NCBI RefSeq assembly: GCF_022138605.1
Contig: NZ_JACBFS010000001.1
Coordinates: 868,001 to 932,000, forward strand
Direction: 5' to 3'
Length of the DNA stretch: 64,000 nt
Origin: Xanthobacter sp. NM-25
GTDB lineage: Bacteria; Pseudomonadota; Alphaproteobacteria; Rhizobiales; Xanthobacteraceae
Below are positions 44,065-52,210 of this stretch, in pieces. The notes under the pieces were generated by a model, which saw nothing but the letters and a program-made list of their open reading frames with translations, did no database searches and had not been told where the DNA came from. The position numbers and the translations under genes were made by a program. Position 1 is the stretch's first letter. Each line of letters begins with the position of its first letter.

Positions 44065-45033
44065 ATGAGCAGCTCCATCAGTCCTCACGCCCACGCGCCG
44101 GCCGCCGGCCGCGGCGATCATCCGCGCACCTTCCTCCTCGGCGGCACAACCGTGACCGCCCCGAGCCTCGCCGGCGGGCTGCACGTGGTGGCCACCCCCA
44201 TCGGCAATCTCGGCGACATCACCATTCGCGCCCTGGAAACCCTGGCGGCGGCGGACGTGATCGCCTGCGAGGACACGCGGGTCTCGCGCCGGCTCACGGA
44301 GCGCTACGGCATCTCCACGCCACTGGTCGCCTATCACGACCACAATGGCGCCAGCGCCCGTCCCAAGCTGCTGGCCCGGCTCGCCGCCGGTGATCGGGTG
44401 GCGCTGATCTCCGATGCCGGCACGCCGCTGGTGTCCGATCCCGGCTTCAAGCTGGTGGTGGAAGCGGCGCAGGAGGGGCATCGCGTGCATCCCCTGCCCG
44501 GTGCCTCCGCGCTGCTGGCGGCGCTGGTGGCGGCCGGCCTGCCCACCGACTGCTTCCTGTTCGACGGCTTCCTGCCGCCCAAGGCCGGGCAGCGCAAGAA
44601 CCGCATCACCGCCCTCGCCCAGGTGCCCGCCACCCTGGTGTTCTACGAGAGCGGGCCGCGGCTTGCGGAAAGCCTCGCGGATCTGGCCGCGACCCTCGGC
44701 CCGCGCCCGGCGGCGGTGTGCCGCGAGCTGACCAAGACCTTCGAAGAGGTGCGGCGCGGCGATCTGGCGGCCCTTGCCGCCCATTATGCCCCGCTGGATC
44801 CGCCCAAGGGCGAGATCGTGCTGGTGGTGGGCCCGCCCCTGGAGGAAGCCGCCGGCGACGATGCGGTGGATTCCGCTCTCGCCCGCGCCCTAGACGAAGC
44901 CTCCCTCAAGGATGCGGTGGCGGCGGTGGCCAGCATGACCGGCCGGCCGAAGCGCGAGGTCTATGCCCGCGCCCTCGCTCTGGTGGAAGCCCGCAACGCC
45001 GGCAGCCGCGATGACCCGGAAGACGACGCCTGA
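44065..45033 (+). CDS. rsmI: 16S rRNA (cytidine-1402 2'-O) methyltransferase
   Basis: The 322-residue tetrapyrrole-methylase-fold enzyme has the family signature VVATPIGNLGDITIRALETLA (given in part), EDTRVSRRL and SDAGTPLVSDPGF. It methylates the ribose of C1402 in the decoding centre of 16S rRNA using S-adenosylmethionine. ATG 44065 gives a short non-conserved leader before the domain; the frame stays open upstream. It is divergent from hupT and overlaps yraN by 23 bases. Confidence 0.96.
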   Translation: MSSSISPHAHAPAAGRGDHPRTFLLGGTTVTAPSLAGGLHVVATPIGNLGDITIRALETLAAADVIACEDTRVSRRLTERYGISTPLVAYHDHNGASARPKLLARLAAGDRVALISDAGTPLVSDPGFKLVVEAAQEGHRVHPLPGASALLAALVAAGLPTDCFLFDGFLPPKAGQRKNRITALAQVPATLVFYESGPRLAESLADLAATLGPRPAAVCRELTKTFEEVRRGDLAALAAHYAPLDPPKGEIVLVVGPPLEEAAGDDAVDSALARALDEASLKDAVAAVASMTGRPKREVYARALALVEARNAGSRDDPEDDA

Positions 45034-45427
45034 GGGCGCCGGCAGCCAGCCCGCGCGCACCAAGGCGGCCCACGCCAAGGCCACCTATGAGCGCGGGCTG
45101 GCTGCCGAGGCACGGGCGGCGCGGCTCCTGGAGGCGCAGGGCTTCACCATCCTCGCCCGCCGGGTGCGCACGCCCGCCGGCGAGATCGACCTCATCGCCC
45201 GGCGCGACACGCTGCTGGTGTTCTGCGAGGTGAAGGCGCGGGCGCGGCTGGAGCAGGCGGCCGAATCCCTGCTGCGCCGCCAGCAGCGGCGCATCGCCGC
45301 CGCCGCGGAGGCCTATCTCGCCGACCATCCCGAGTGTGCCGGCCTCGACATGCGCTTCGACGCCATCCTGGTCACCCCCTCCGGCGCGCCCACGCATCTG
45401 GAAGGCGCGTTCGAGATGGAGGGATGA
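45011..45427 (+). CDS. UPF0102 (YraN) family endonuclease-like protein
   Basis: The 138-residue protein has the restriction-endonuclease-like core GEIDLIARRDTLLVFCEVKAR with the D-(E/Q)xK pattern, plus a basic N-terminus (ARAARLLEAQGFTILARRVRT). The family's role is uncertain; a Holliday-junction nuclease-like function has been suggested from structure. Its start at ATG 45011 overlaps the rsmI end, as is common in proteobacteria. Confidence 0.92.
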   Translation: MTRKTTPEGAGSQPARTKAAHAKATYERGLAAEARAARLLEAQGFTILARRVRTPAGEIDLIARRDTLLVFCEVKARARLEQAAESLLRRQQRRIAAAAEAYLADHPECAGLDMRFDAILVTPSGAPTHLEGAFEMEG

Positions 45428-45531
45428 TCGAAACTGCTCCGTCACTTGCCCTTGATCCTGCGTGAACTGGCGGGGGCGGCCGCCACGCTATAGATAAGGC
45501 CACAAGCCCGAGCCGGGCGCTGGAGATCCCC

Positions 45532-46476
45532 ATGACCCTTCAGGTCGCGGTCCAGATGGACCACATCGCCACCATCAACATCGCCGGCGATTCCACCTTC
45601 GCCCTTCTGCTGGAAGCCCAGCGGCGCGGCCACACCCTCTACCACTACACGCCGGACCGCATGGCGCTGGCGGGCAGCACGCTCTATGCCACGGTGGAGC
45701 CGCTGACGGTAAAGGACGAGGCCGGCGCCCATTTCACCTTGGGCGAAAAGCGGCGCGTGCCCCTCGGCGAGATGGATGTGGTGCTGATGCGCCAGGATCC
45801 CCCGTTCGACCTTGCTTATGTCACCGCCACCCATTTCCTGGAGCGCATCCACCCCAAGACCCTGGTGGTGAACGATCCGGCCCATGTGCGCAACGCGCCG
45901 GAGAAGATCTTCGTCACCCACTTCCCCGAATTGATGCCGCCCACGCTCATCACCCGCGACCTCGATGAGATCAAGGCGTTCCGCGCCGAGCATGGCGACG
46001 TGGTGATGAAGCCGCTCTATGGCAATGGCGGCGCCGCCGTGTTCCGCCTCACCGCCGACGACCTCAATTTCGGCTCTCTTTACGACCTGTTCTCGGTCAC
46101 CTTCCGCGAGCCCTGGGTGGTGCAGCGCTTCCTGCCGGCGGTGAAGCATGGCGACAAGCGCATCATCCTGGTGGATGGCGAGGCCGCCGGCGCCGTGAAC
46201 CGGGTGCCCAATGAGGGCGACCTGCGCTCCAACATGGTGCGCGGCGGCGCCGCCCGTCCCACCGATCTCACCGACCGCGAGCTGGAGATCTGCGCCCGCA
46301 TCGGTCCCTCGCTGAAGGCCATGGGCCTCATCTTCGTGGGCATCGACGTGATCGACGGCAACCTCACCGAGATCAACGTGACCTCGCCCACCGGCCTGCG
46401 CGCCATCAAGCGCCTGGGCGGCCCTGATATCGCCGCGCAGATCTGGGACAAGATCGAGGACAAGCGCCGCGCCTGA
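45532..46476 (+). CDS. gshB: Glutathione synthetase
   Basis: The 314-residue ATP-grasp ligase joins gamma-glutamylcysteine and glycine. It starts with VAVQMDHIATINIAGDSTFA, has VVMKPLYGNGGAAVFRL in the ATP-grasp domain and ends with INVTSPTGLRAIKRLGG. Length matches the bacterial enzyme. It lies 104 bases after yraN and is followed by two small genes on the same strand. Confidence 0.97.
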   Translation: MTLQVAVQMDHIATINIAGDSTFALLLEAQRRGHTLYHYTPDRMALAGSTLYATVEPLTVKDEAGAHFTLGEKRRVPLGEMDVVLMRQDPPFDLAYVTATHFLERIHPKTLVVNDPAHVRNAPEKIFVTHFPELMPPTLITRDLDEIKAFRAEHGDVVMKPLYGNGGAAVFRLTADDLNFGSLYDLFSVTFREPWVVQRFLPAVKHGDKRIILVDGEAAGAVNRVPNEGDLRSNMVRGGAARPTDLTDRELEICARIGPSLKAMGLIFVGIDVIDGNLTEINVTSPTGLRAIKRLGGPDIAAQIWDKIEDKRRA

Positions 46477-46487
46477 GGAGGCCGCCC

Positions 46488-46973
46488 ATGACACGCCATC
46501 GACATGCCTGTTGGCGCGCGCCCACCGTGCGCGCCTTCGCCGTCGCGCTCGCCCTGACAGCTCCGCTGACGCTGCCGGCATGGGCGCAGACGCCAGCGCC
46601 CGGCCGCTCCACCGCGGCGATCGCCACCCATATCGCCGAAAATGGCTTTCACGTGCTGAAGCTGGAGCGCGAGGCCACGGTCTATGAAGCCGAGCTGGTG
46701 AGCCCACAGGGCAACCTGGTGGAAGCGCGCATCGATCCGGTGAGCGCCGCCTTCCTCTCCACCAAGATGGACGGCCGCGCCGGCCCCCTGCCCGACCAGT
46801 GGCTGACGGTGGCGCAGATTGCCCGCCATCTGGAGGGCCAAGGCTATACGGTGCGCAAGATCGAGGCGGAGGCCACCGGCTATGAGGTGGAGCTCACCGA
46901 CCGCGCCGGCGCCCGCACCGAGGCCGACATCGACCCCATGACCGGCGCCATCCGCCACAGCAAGCCGGACTGA
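46488..46973 (+). CDS. PepSY-domain exported protein
   Basis: An N-terminal signal peptide (VRAFAVALALTAPLTLPAWA, cut before QTPAP) precedes two PepSY-like repeats, one around IATHIAENGFHVLKLEREAT and VEARIDPVSAAF, the other around VAQIARHLEGQGYTVRKIEA and TEADIDPMTGAIRH. PepSY domains are small periplasmic inhibitors or binding modules; the target is unknown. GAGGAG precedes ATG 46488. Position just after gshB suggests cotranscription. Confidence 0.82.
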   Translation: MTRHRHACWRAPTVRAFAVALALTAPLTLPAWAQTPAPGRSTAAIATHIAENGFHVLKLEREATVYEAELVSPQGNLVEARIDPVSAAFLSTKMDGRAGPLPDQWLTVAQIARHLEGQGYTVRKIEAEATGYEVELTDRAGARTEADIDPMTGAIRHSKPD

Positions 46974-46997
46974 CCCACCAGCTCCGCGGAGACTTGA

Positions 46998-47309
46998 ATG
47001 GCCCAGCCTTTCACCGCCTCGGTGCCCCACCGCCTCGGCCGCGCCGAGGCGACCCGCCGACTGCAGGCGGGGCTCTCCACCGTGCGCACCCGCTTCGCCC
47101 GCCACGTCACGTTGGTGGAGGAGACCTGGACCGGCGACCATCTGGAGTTCCAGATCGTCGTTCTGGGCCAGAAGGCCGCCGGCACCCTCGATGTGGCGGA
47201 AGAGGCGGTGCACCTGTCGGTGGAACTGCCGTTCCTCCTGAACCTCATGGCGCAGAAGGCCAAAGCCCTGATCCACAAGGAAGGTCAGCTGCTGCTGGAG
47301 AAGAAATAG
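46998..47309 (+). CDS. Polyhydroxyalkanoic acid system family protein
   Basis: The 103-residue protein resembles the small PHA-granule-associated family (PHA_gran_rgn): SVPHRLGRAEATRRLQAGLS at the start and VELPFLLNLMAQKAKALIHKEGQ at the end. Members occur with polyhydroxyalkanoate storage genes, though none are adjacent here and the exact role is unclear. GGAGA precedes ATG 46998. Confidence 0.8.
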   Translation: MAQPFTASVPHRLGRAEATRRLQAGLSTVRTRFARHVTLVEETWTGDHLEFQIVVLGQKAAGTLDVAEEAVHLSVELPFLLNLMAQKAKALIHKEGQLLLEKK

Positions 47310-47312
47310 GGC

Positions 47313-48095
47313 TCAGGCGGCCTGCGCCACCACCGTCAGCGTGTCGAAGGTGAAGGTGCCGTCGGGCTCGATCTCGAAATGCCGGGCCACATCCGCGCTC
47401 GCCCCCTGCTGCAGGGCGCGGATGGCCGACACATAAAGCTCCGGCGTGCGGATGCGCGCCACCCAGGAGGCAAACTCCAGCCGGAGCCGCCGCGGCGTCA
47501 CCGCCTCCAGCGCGAAGCCGGCCGCCCGCAGGCGCTGCTCCCATTCAGCCCGGGAGAAATCCCGGCCGTGGGAGGGATCGCGCAGCAATTCGACGGTCTG
47601 CAGAAAGCTGTCGGCCGCTGGCCAGTCCGGCGCCGTCACATCCATGAACACCGCCCGTCCGCCCTCTTTCAGCACCCGCCGCGCCTCGGCGAGGCCTGCC
47701 TCCAGGCTGCGCCAATGGTGGGCACTGTAGCGCGAGGCCACGGCATCGAAGGCGGCATCGGGAAACGGCAGGCTCTCGGCCACACCCTGGGTGGTGGTGA
47801 TGTTGGCAAGGCCCCGCCGCGCGGCCTCGCCCCGCACCGCCGCCAGCATGGCGTCGGACAGGTCATAGGCCACCACCTCGCCCACGAAAGGCGCGGCGGT
47901 GAAGCTCACATGGCCGCCGCCGCAGCCCAGATCCAGCAGGCGGGCCGGCTGCTCGCGCTGCATCAGCGCGGCGAAGGCCTCGAGATCAGCACCCTGGGCG
48001 TGCACGGCGCTCGCCACATAAGCCGCGGCCTGCGGCCCGAACTGCTGCGCCACCAGATCCTGCACGTTGACGCTGCGTTTGGCTTCGGCGGTCAT
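47313..48095 (-). CDS. SAM-dependent methyltransferase (UbiE/Methyltransf_11 type)
   Basis: The 260-residue class I methyltransferase has motif I LLDLGCGGGHVSFTAAP, an acidic motif II (VVAYDLSDAML) and post-motif residues ESLPFPDAAFDAVASRYSAHHW. The substrate is not deducible; small organic acids or quinone-like compounds are possible. AGGGAGGA before ATG 48095 fixes the start. It is convergent with the preceding gene and upstream of the MFS transporter on the same strand. Confidence 0.88.
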   Translation of the reverse strand: MTAEAKRSVNVQDLVAQQFGPQAAAYVASAVHAQGADLEAFAALMQREQPARLLDLGCGGGHVSFTAAPFVGEVVAYDLSDAMLAAVRGEAARRGLANITTTQGVAESLPFPDAAFDAVASRYSAHHWRSLEAGLAEARRVLKEGGRAVFMDVTAPDWPAADSFLQTVELLRDPSHGRDFSRAEWEQRLRAAGFALEAVTPRRLRLEFASWVARIRTPELYVSAIRALQQGASADVARHFEIEPDGTFTFDTLTVVAQAA

Positions 48096-48162
48096 GGCGT
48101 CCTCCCTGTGGTTCGTGCCCCTGGGTGGCAGATCCACCGGCGCGGAGCAAGATCACGATCGG

Positions 48163-49428
48163 TCAGGACGCGGCGCGATCGCGGTCGGGATGGTGGAAGA
48201 GGAGCACCAGCACCACCGAGGAGGCCCCCAGCGCCGCCATCAGCAGGAAGCCGTCGGCAAACGAGCCGCGCAGATGCAGCACCCAGCCGGTGAGCGCCGG
48301 CGCCAGGAAGCCGGCCAGCGCGAAGCCGAAATCCATGATGCCGAGGGCGGTGGCCGCCCGCTGCGGCACGATATCCACATTCACCGCATAATAGGCCGCG
48401 TTGGCCCCCATGGAGGCCGCCACCGCCACGGTGATGCAGGCCACCGCCACCGGCAGGCTCACCCCGAACGCCACCGGCAGCACCGCCAGCGCGGCGATGA
48501 ACTGGGTGCCGGCAATGAGGTAGGAGCGCGCCACACGCAGCCGCCCCGTCGTCTTCAACAGGTGATCGGACCAATGGCCCAGCGCCCACAGCACCACCGC
48601 CGCCGCCAGCCACGGCAGCACGGTGAAGGCGCCCACGGTGGTGAGATCCAGCCCATAGGCCTGGTGCAGGTAGCTCGGCAGCCAGGTCATGAAGAAGAAC
48701 AGGAAATAGCCGAACACGAAGAAGGCCCAATAATTCACCACCAGGGTCGGATTGGTGAGCAGCACTCGCACCATCCCGCCCCCGCCCGCATGCGCGGCGG
48801 GGGCCGCCAGCGCGCCGGTGCGGATGCGGGCCAGTTCCTCCGCATTCACATGGCGCGACTGGGCCGGATCATTGCGGAACAGCAGCACCCAGAGGGGCAC
48901 CCAGGCCACCGAGATGAGGAACAGCACGCCGAAGGTCCAGCGCCAGTCGAGCACCGCCAGCAGCTGGGTGACGATGGGCCCGCCGATGGCCAGCGCCAGC
49001 GGCACCGAGACCAGCGCATAAGCCAGCGCGCGCGCCTGCTCCTGGGGCGGCAGCCAGCGGCTCACCGCGCCGGTGAGGGCGGGAAAGTTCGGCCCCTCGG
49101 CCACCCCCAGCAGCACCCGCGCCGCATAAAGGGCGGCAAAGCCGGTGGCCGCCCCCGTGAGGCCGATGGAGAGGCTCCACAGCACCGCCGCCACCGCCAG
49201 CACGATGCGCGCGCCCCAGCGGTCTACGGCAAAGCCGCTGAGCAGGGTGGTGATGGCATAGCCGAGGCCGAAGGCGCCGAGGATGGTGCCGGCATCGAAC
49301 TTCGACAGGCCGAGGGATTGCTCCATCAGCGGAATGGCATAGGCGATGGCCGCCCGGTCGATATAGTTCACCACCGTGATGGCGAACAGCAACAGCACCA
49401 CCACGAACCGGAACCGCGTCGCCGCCAT
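48163..49428 (-). CDS. MFS transporter, anion:cation symporter type
   Basis: The 421-residue permease has about 12 hydrophobic segments and the ACS-subfamily start VVLLLFAITVVNYIDRAAIA followed by LGLGYAITTLLSGFAVDRWGAR. Relatives take up organic anions such as hexuronates, phthalate or dicarboxylates with protons; the substrate here is unknown. It is divergent from comM and lies 67 bases upstream of the methyltransferase gene. Confidence 0.88.
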   Translation of the reverse strand: MAATRFRFVVVLLLFAITVVNYIDRAAIAYAIPLMEQSLGLSKFDAGTILGAFGLGYAITTLLSGFAVDRWGARIVLAVAAVLWSLSIGLTGAATGFAALYAARVLLGVAEGPNFPALTGAVSRWLPPQEQARALAYALVSVPLALAIGGPIVTQLLAVLDWRWTFGVLFLISVAWVPLWVLLFRNDPAQSRHVNAEELARIRTGALAAPAAHAGGGGMVRVLLTNPTLVVNYWAFFVFGYFLFFFMTWLPSYLHQAYGLDLTTVGAFTVLPWLAAAVVLWALGHWSDHLLKTTGRLRVARSYLIAGTQFIAALAVLPVAFGVSLPVAVACITVAVAASMGANAAYYAVNVDIVPQRAATALGIMDFGFALAGFLAPALTGWVLHLRGSFADGFLLMAALGASSVVLVLLFHHPDRDRAAS

Positions 49429-49555
49429 TGTCCGCCCTCCTCGTCCCGCGCGCCTCCAGGTCGCCTCCAGGTCTGGCAGCCCGGCGCGGCGGCTTCAAGC
49501 GCCAATTGCCGAATATCGGCGACGGCCACGCCGGTGCGGCGGGGGGGACGCCAAC

Positions 49556-49570
49556 GTTCCCATTTCGTTC
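49556..49570 (+). promoter_or_regulatory. LexA-type SOS box upstream of comM
   Basis: GTTC (49556-49559), seven bases, GTTC (49567-49570) matches the alphaproteobacterial LexA box exactly. It lies 63 bases before the comM start. Confidence 0.7.
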
Positions 49571-49632
49571 TTGCGCGCAACGGGACCCTCGGCTAGGCTT
49601 TTTGCAATCCACGGCTGAACAGGGGGCCAGCG

Positions 49633-51165
49633 GTGATCCAGCGGGTGGCGACGGTGGCGTTCGCGGGGGTGGAGGCGCGCCCGGTGGATGTGCAGGTGCA
49701 CGTGGCCTCTGGCCTGCCTGCCTTCACCATCGTCGGCCTGCCCGACAAGGCGGTGAGCGAGGCCCGGGAACGGGTGCGCGCGGCCCTGATCGCCTCAGGG
49801 CTCGCGCTGCCGGCGCGGCGCATCACTATCAACCTCGCCCCCGCCGACCTGCCCAAGGAAGGCTCCCATTATGACCTGCCCATCGCCTTGGGGCTGATGG
49901 CCGCCATCGGCGCCATTCCGGCCGATGCGCTGCTGGGCTTCACGGTGGTGGGGGAGCTTGCCCTCGATGGCACCATCGCCGCGGTGGCGGGGGTGCTGCC
50001 CGCCGCCATCGGCGCCAACGCCCGTGGCCATGGCCTCATCTGCCCCGCGCCCTGCGGCGCCGAGGCCGCCTGGGCCAGCCCCGAGATGGAGATCCTGGCC
50101 CCCGACTCCCTGATCCAGCTTGCCAACCATATGAGCGGACGCCAGCTGATGACCCGCCCCGAGCCGCGCATGAAAGAAGCGGGCGCCATCGCCCTCGACC
50201 TCAGGGACGTGAAGGGCCAGGAGACCGCCAAGCGGGCGCTGGAGGTGGCCGCCGCCGGCGGGCACAATCTCCTGTTCATCGGCCCGCCGGGTGCCGGCAA
50301 GTCCATGCTGGCGCAGCGTCTGCCCTCCATTCTGCCAGCCCTGTCGCCGGCGGAGATGCTGGATGTCTCCATGATCGCCTCGGTGGCGGGCGCCATCGAC
50401 GACGGGGCCCTGGTGAGCCGGCGGCCGTTCCGCGCGCCCCATCACTCCGCCAGCATGGCCGCCATGGTGGGCGGCGGCGCCAAGGCGCGGCCGGGGGAGG
50501 TCTCGCTGGCCCACAACGGCGTGCTGTTCCTCGACGAACTGCCGGAATTCTCGCCCCAGGTGCTCGATTCCCTGCGCCAGCCGCTGGAGAGCGGCGAAGT
50601 GCTCATCGCCCGCGCCAACCATCGGGTGACCTATCCCGCCCGCTTCCAACTGATCGCCGCCATGAACCCGTGCCGCTGCGGGCGGGCGGGGGAACCCGGC
50701 TACACCTGCAAGCGGGGCCCGCGCTGCGCCGATGAATATCAGGCCCGCCTGTCCGGCCCCTTCCTCGACCGCATCGACCTTCATCTGGAGGTGCCGGCGG
50801 TGAGCGCCTCCGACCTGGTGCTGCCCACCCCCACCGAAGGCTCGCGGGAGGTGGCGGCGCGGGTGGCCATGGCCCGGGAGATCCAGCGCGAGCGCTACAT
50901 CGCTTTGGGTCGGCCGGACGTGCGCACCAATGCGGAAGCCTCCGGCCCCCTGCTGGAAGAGGTGGCGACGCCCGATGCCGCCGGCGCGACCCTGCTGCGC
51001 GACGCGGCGGACGCCATGCGCCTCACCGCCCGTGGCTATCACCGCGTGCTGAAGGTGGCCCGCACCCTGGCCGATCTCGACGGCGCCGATGGCGTGGGGC
51101 GCCGCCATCTGGCGGAGGCCCTCGCCTATCGCGCGGCGGCTGAACGCCCGCGCGCCGCTGCATAG
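49633..51165 (+). CDS. comM: YifB/ComM family Mg-chelatase-like AAA ATPase
   Basis: The 510-residue protein has an N-terminal Lon-like ribosomal-S5-type fold (VQVHVASGLPAFTIVGLPDK; EGSHYDLPIALGLM), a Walker A GPPGAGKS (217-224), Walker B LFLDELPEF and the zinc-type cluster CRCGRAGEPGYTCKRGPRC. ComM is a branch-migration helicase in natural transformation and recombination. The start is GTG 49633 after AGGGGG. A GTTC-N7-GTTC LexA-type box 63 bases upstream fits SOS control of comM known in alphaproteobacteria. Confidence 0.93.
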   Translation: MIQRVATVAFAGVEARPVDVQVHVASGLPAFTIVGLPDKAVSEARERVRAALIASGLALPARRITINLAPADLPKEGSHYDLPIALGLMAAIGAIPADALLGFTVVGELALDGTIAAVAGVLPAAIGANARGHGLICPAPCGAEAAWASPEMEILAPDSLIQLANHMSGRQLMTRPEPRMKEAGAIALDLRDVKGQETAKRALEVAAAGGHNLLFIGPPGAGKSMLAQRLPSILPALSPAEMLDVSMIASVAGAIDDGALVSRRPFRAPHHSASMAAMVGGGAKARPGEVSLAHNGVLFLDELPEFSPQVLDSLRQPLESGEVLIARANHRVTYPARFQLIAAMNPCRCGRAGEPGYTCKRGPRCADEYQARLSGPFLDRIDLHLEVPAVSASDLVLPTPTEGSREVAARVAMAREIQRERYIALGRPDVRTNAEASGPLLEEVATPDAAGATLLRDAADAMRLTARGYHRVLKVARTLADLDGADGVGRRHLAEALAYRAAAERPRAAA

Positions 51166-51271
51166 TGCGGGCGCCCTGAAGGTGTCGGGCACCGCCCGCA
51201 GACCACCGCTGCCTCCGGGCGCCGAGCGTGCGCCGGAGGCAGGGATGACACGGCTGAGCGGGTGCGCCGGC

Positions 51272-51862
51272 TCACTCGGCGTTGATGGCGATGCCTTCCA
51301 GATAGCTGATCTGGGAGAGGTCGCCCGGCTCCACCTGCTGCAGATCCGCCAGAACCTTGGGGTCCACCGCGCGCATGGTCCGCACGCCGCCTTCCGGCCC
51401 CTCGAAGGTCACGGTGCCAGCCTGCTTGTTCACGTCCACGAAGATGGTGGTCAGCGTCACGGCGCGCACGCCGAAGCCTTCCGGCCAGCCCGGCAGGCCG
51501 TCGTTGATGGCCACCTCGCTCAGAACCTCGCCGGGCGTGCCCTGGCGGGCCTTGCCAAGGCCGGTGACCACGCCGGGCACCACGCGGATGAGCAGGCGCT
51601 GGCCGTTCTGGAAGGCGCTCAGGTCGCCGACGATCAGCGGCGCGATCACCGCCCAGCGCCGGCCATTGGGCAGTTCCAGCACCACCCGCCGGGTGGCGGG
51701 ATCGGCGGAGACGAACTGCGTCCGGAACACCCGCACCGGCACCGTGCCCACGCCGGCGATGGTCACCTGCTCCACCGCCGTGGGCTGCGGCTGGGCGCTC
51801 GCCTCATGGACGCCCGTGACCACCAGCGCGGCCAGTGCCGCCGCGACAAGACGTGCCTTCAT
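51272..51862 (-). CDS. Exported hypothetical protein, 196 residues
   Basis: A signal peptide (KARLVAAALAALVVTGVHEA, cut near ASA) leads to a soluble, beta-rich domain (VEQVTIAGVGTVPVRVFRTQ; VVLELPNGRRWAVIAPLIVGD; GTVTFEGPEGGVRTMRAVDP). I do not recognise the family. GGGGGAAGAG lies immediately before ATG 51862, so I prefer it over the in-frame TTG 51874. It is convergent with comM and divergent from the OlsB-like gene. Confidence 0.72.
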   Translation of the reverse strand: MKARLVAAALAALVVTGVHEASAQPQPTAVEQVTIAGVGTVPVRVFRTQFVSADPATRRVVLELPNGRRWAVIAPLIVGDLSAFQNGQRLLIRVVPGVVTGLGKARQGTPGEVLSEVAINDGLPGWPEGFGVRAVTLTTIFVDVNKQAGTVTFEGPEGGVRTMRAVDPKVLADLQQVEPGDLSQISYLEGIAINAE

Positions 51863-52016
51863 CTCTTCCCCCAATGCCGCGAGCGCGGAGGCGCAGCGCC
51901 TGCCGTCGCGGTCGCAGCCGATAAAGCCAGATTTGACGGCCTGCTCACATCCGCGCCATGGCGAAATCTCGACCTATCCTTAAGAAAGCCTGTTATCACA
52001 GATGGCTGTCTGGCAG

Positions 52017-52073
52017 GTGACGCCATTGTCACATCGGCGTTGGAAAACTATGGTGAATGTGACGTTCACATTC
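52017..52073. promoter_or_regulatory. Inverted repeats upstream of the OlsB-like gene
   Basis: GTGAC-N6-GTCAC (52017-52032) and GAATGTGA-N3-TCACATTC (52055-52073) are two nearby palindromes with the common half-site GTGA. They sit in a 348-base gene-free stretch (51863-52210) between divergent genes and could be operators or start-site controls. The regulator is unknown. The rest of the stretch shows nothing gene-like. Confidence 0.5.
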
Positions 52074-52210
52074 GCACCGTCACAAAACTCGTGCGGGAGA
52101 CGTGAAGGCCGCCAGCGCATGGGGTCTTCGCGCATCGAAGGTCGATGGGTGAGCGGCCCGCAAGATGACAGGCTCATCACCAGCGGCGTCTCGGGGGGGA
52201 GGCTCGTTGT

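Noticed and set aside
51962..52100. Pho box for the OlsB-like gene
   Set aside because: CTGTCAT-like repeats do not occur at 11-bp spacing; only GTGA palindromes are present.
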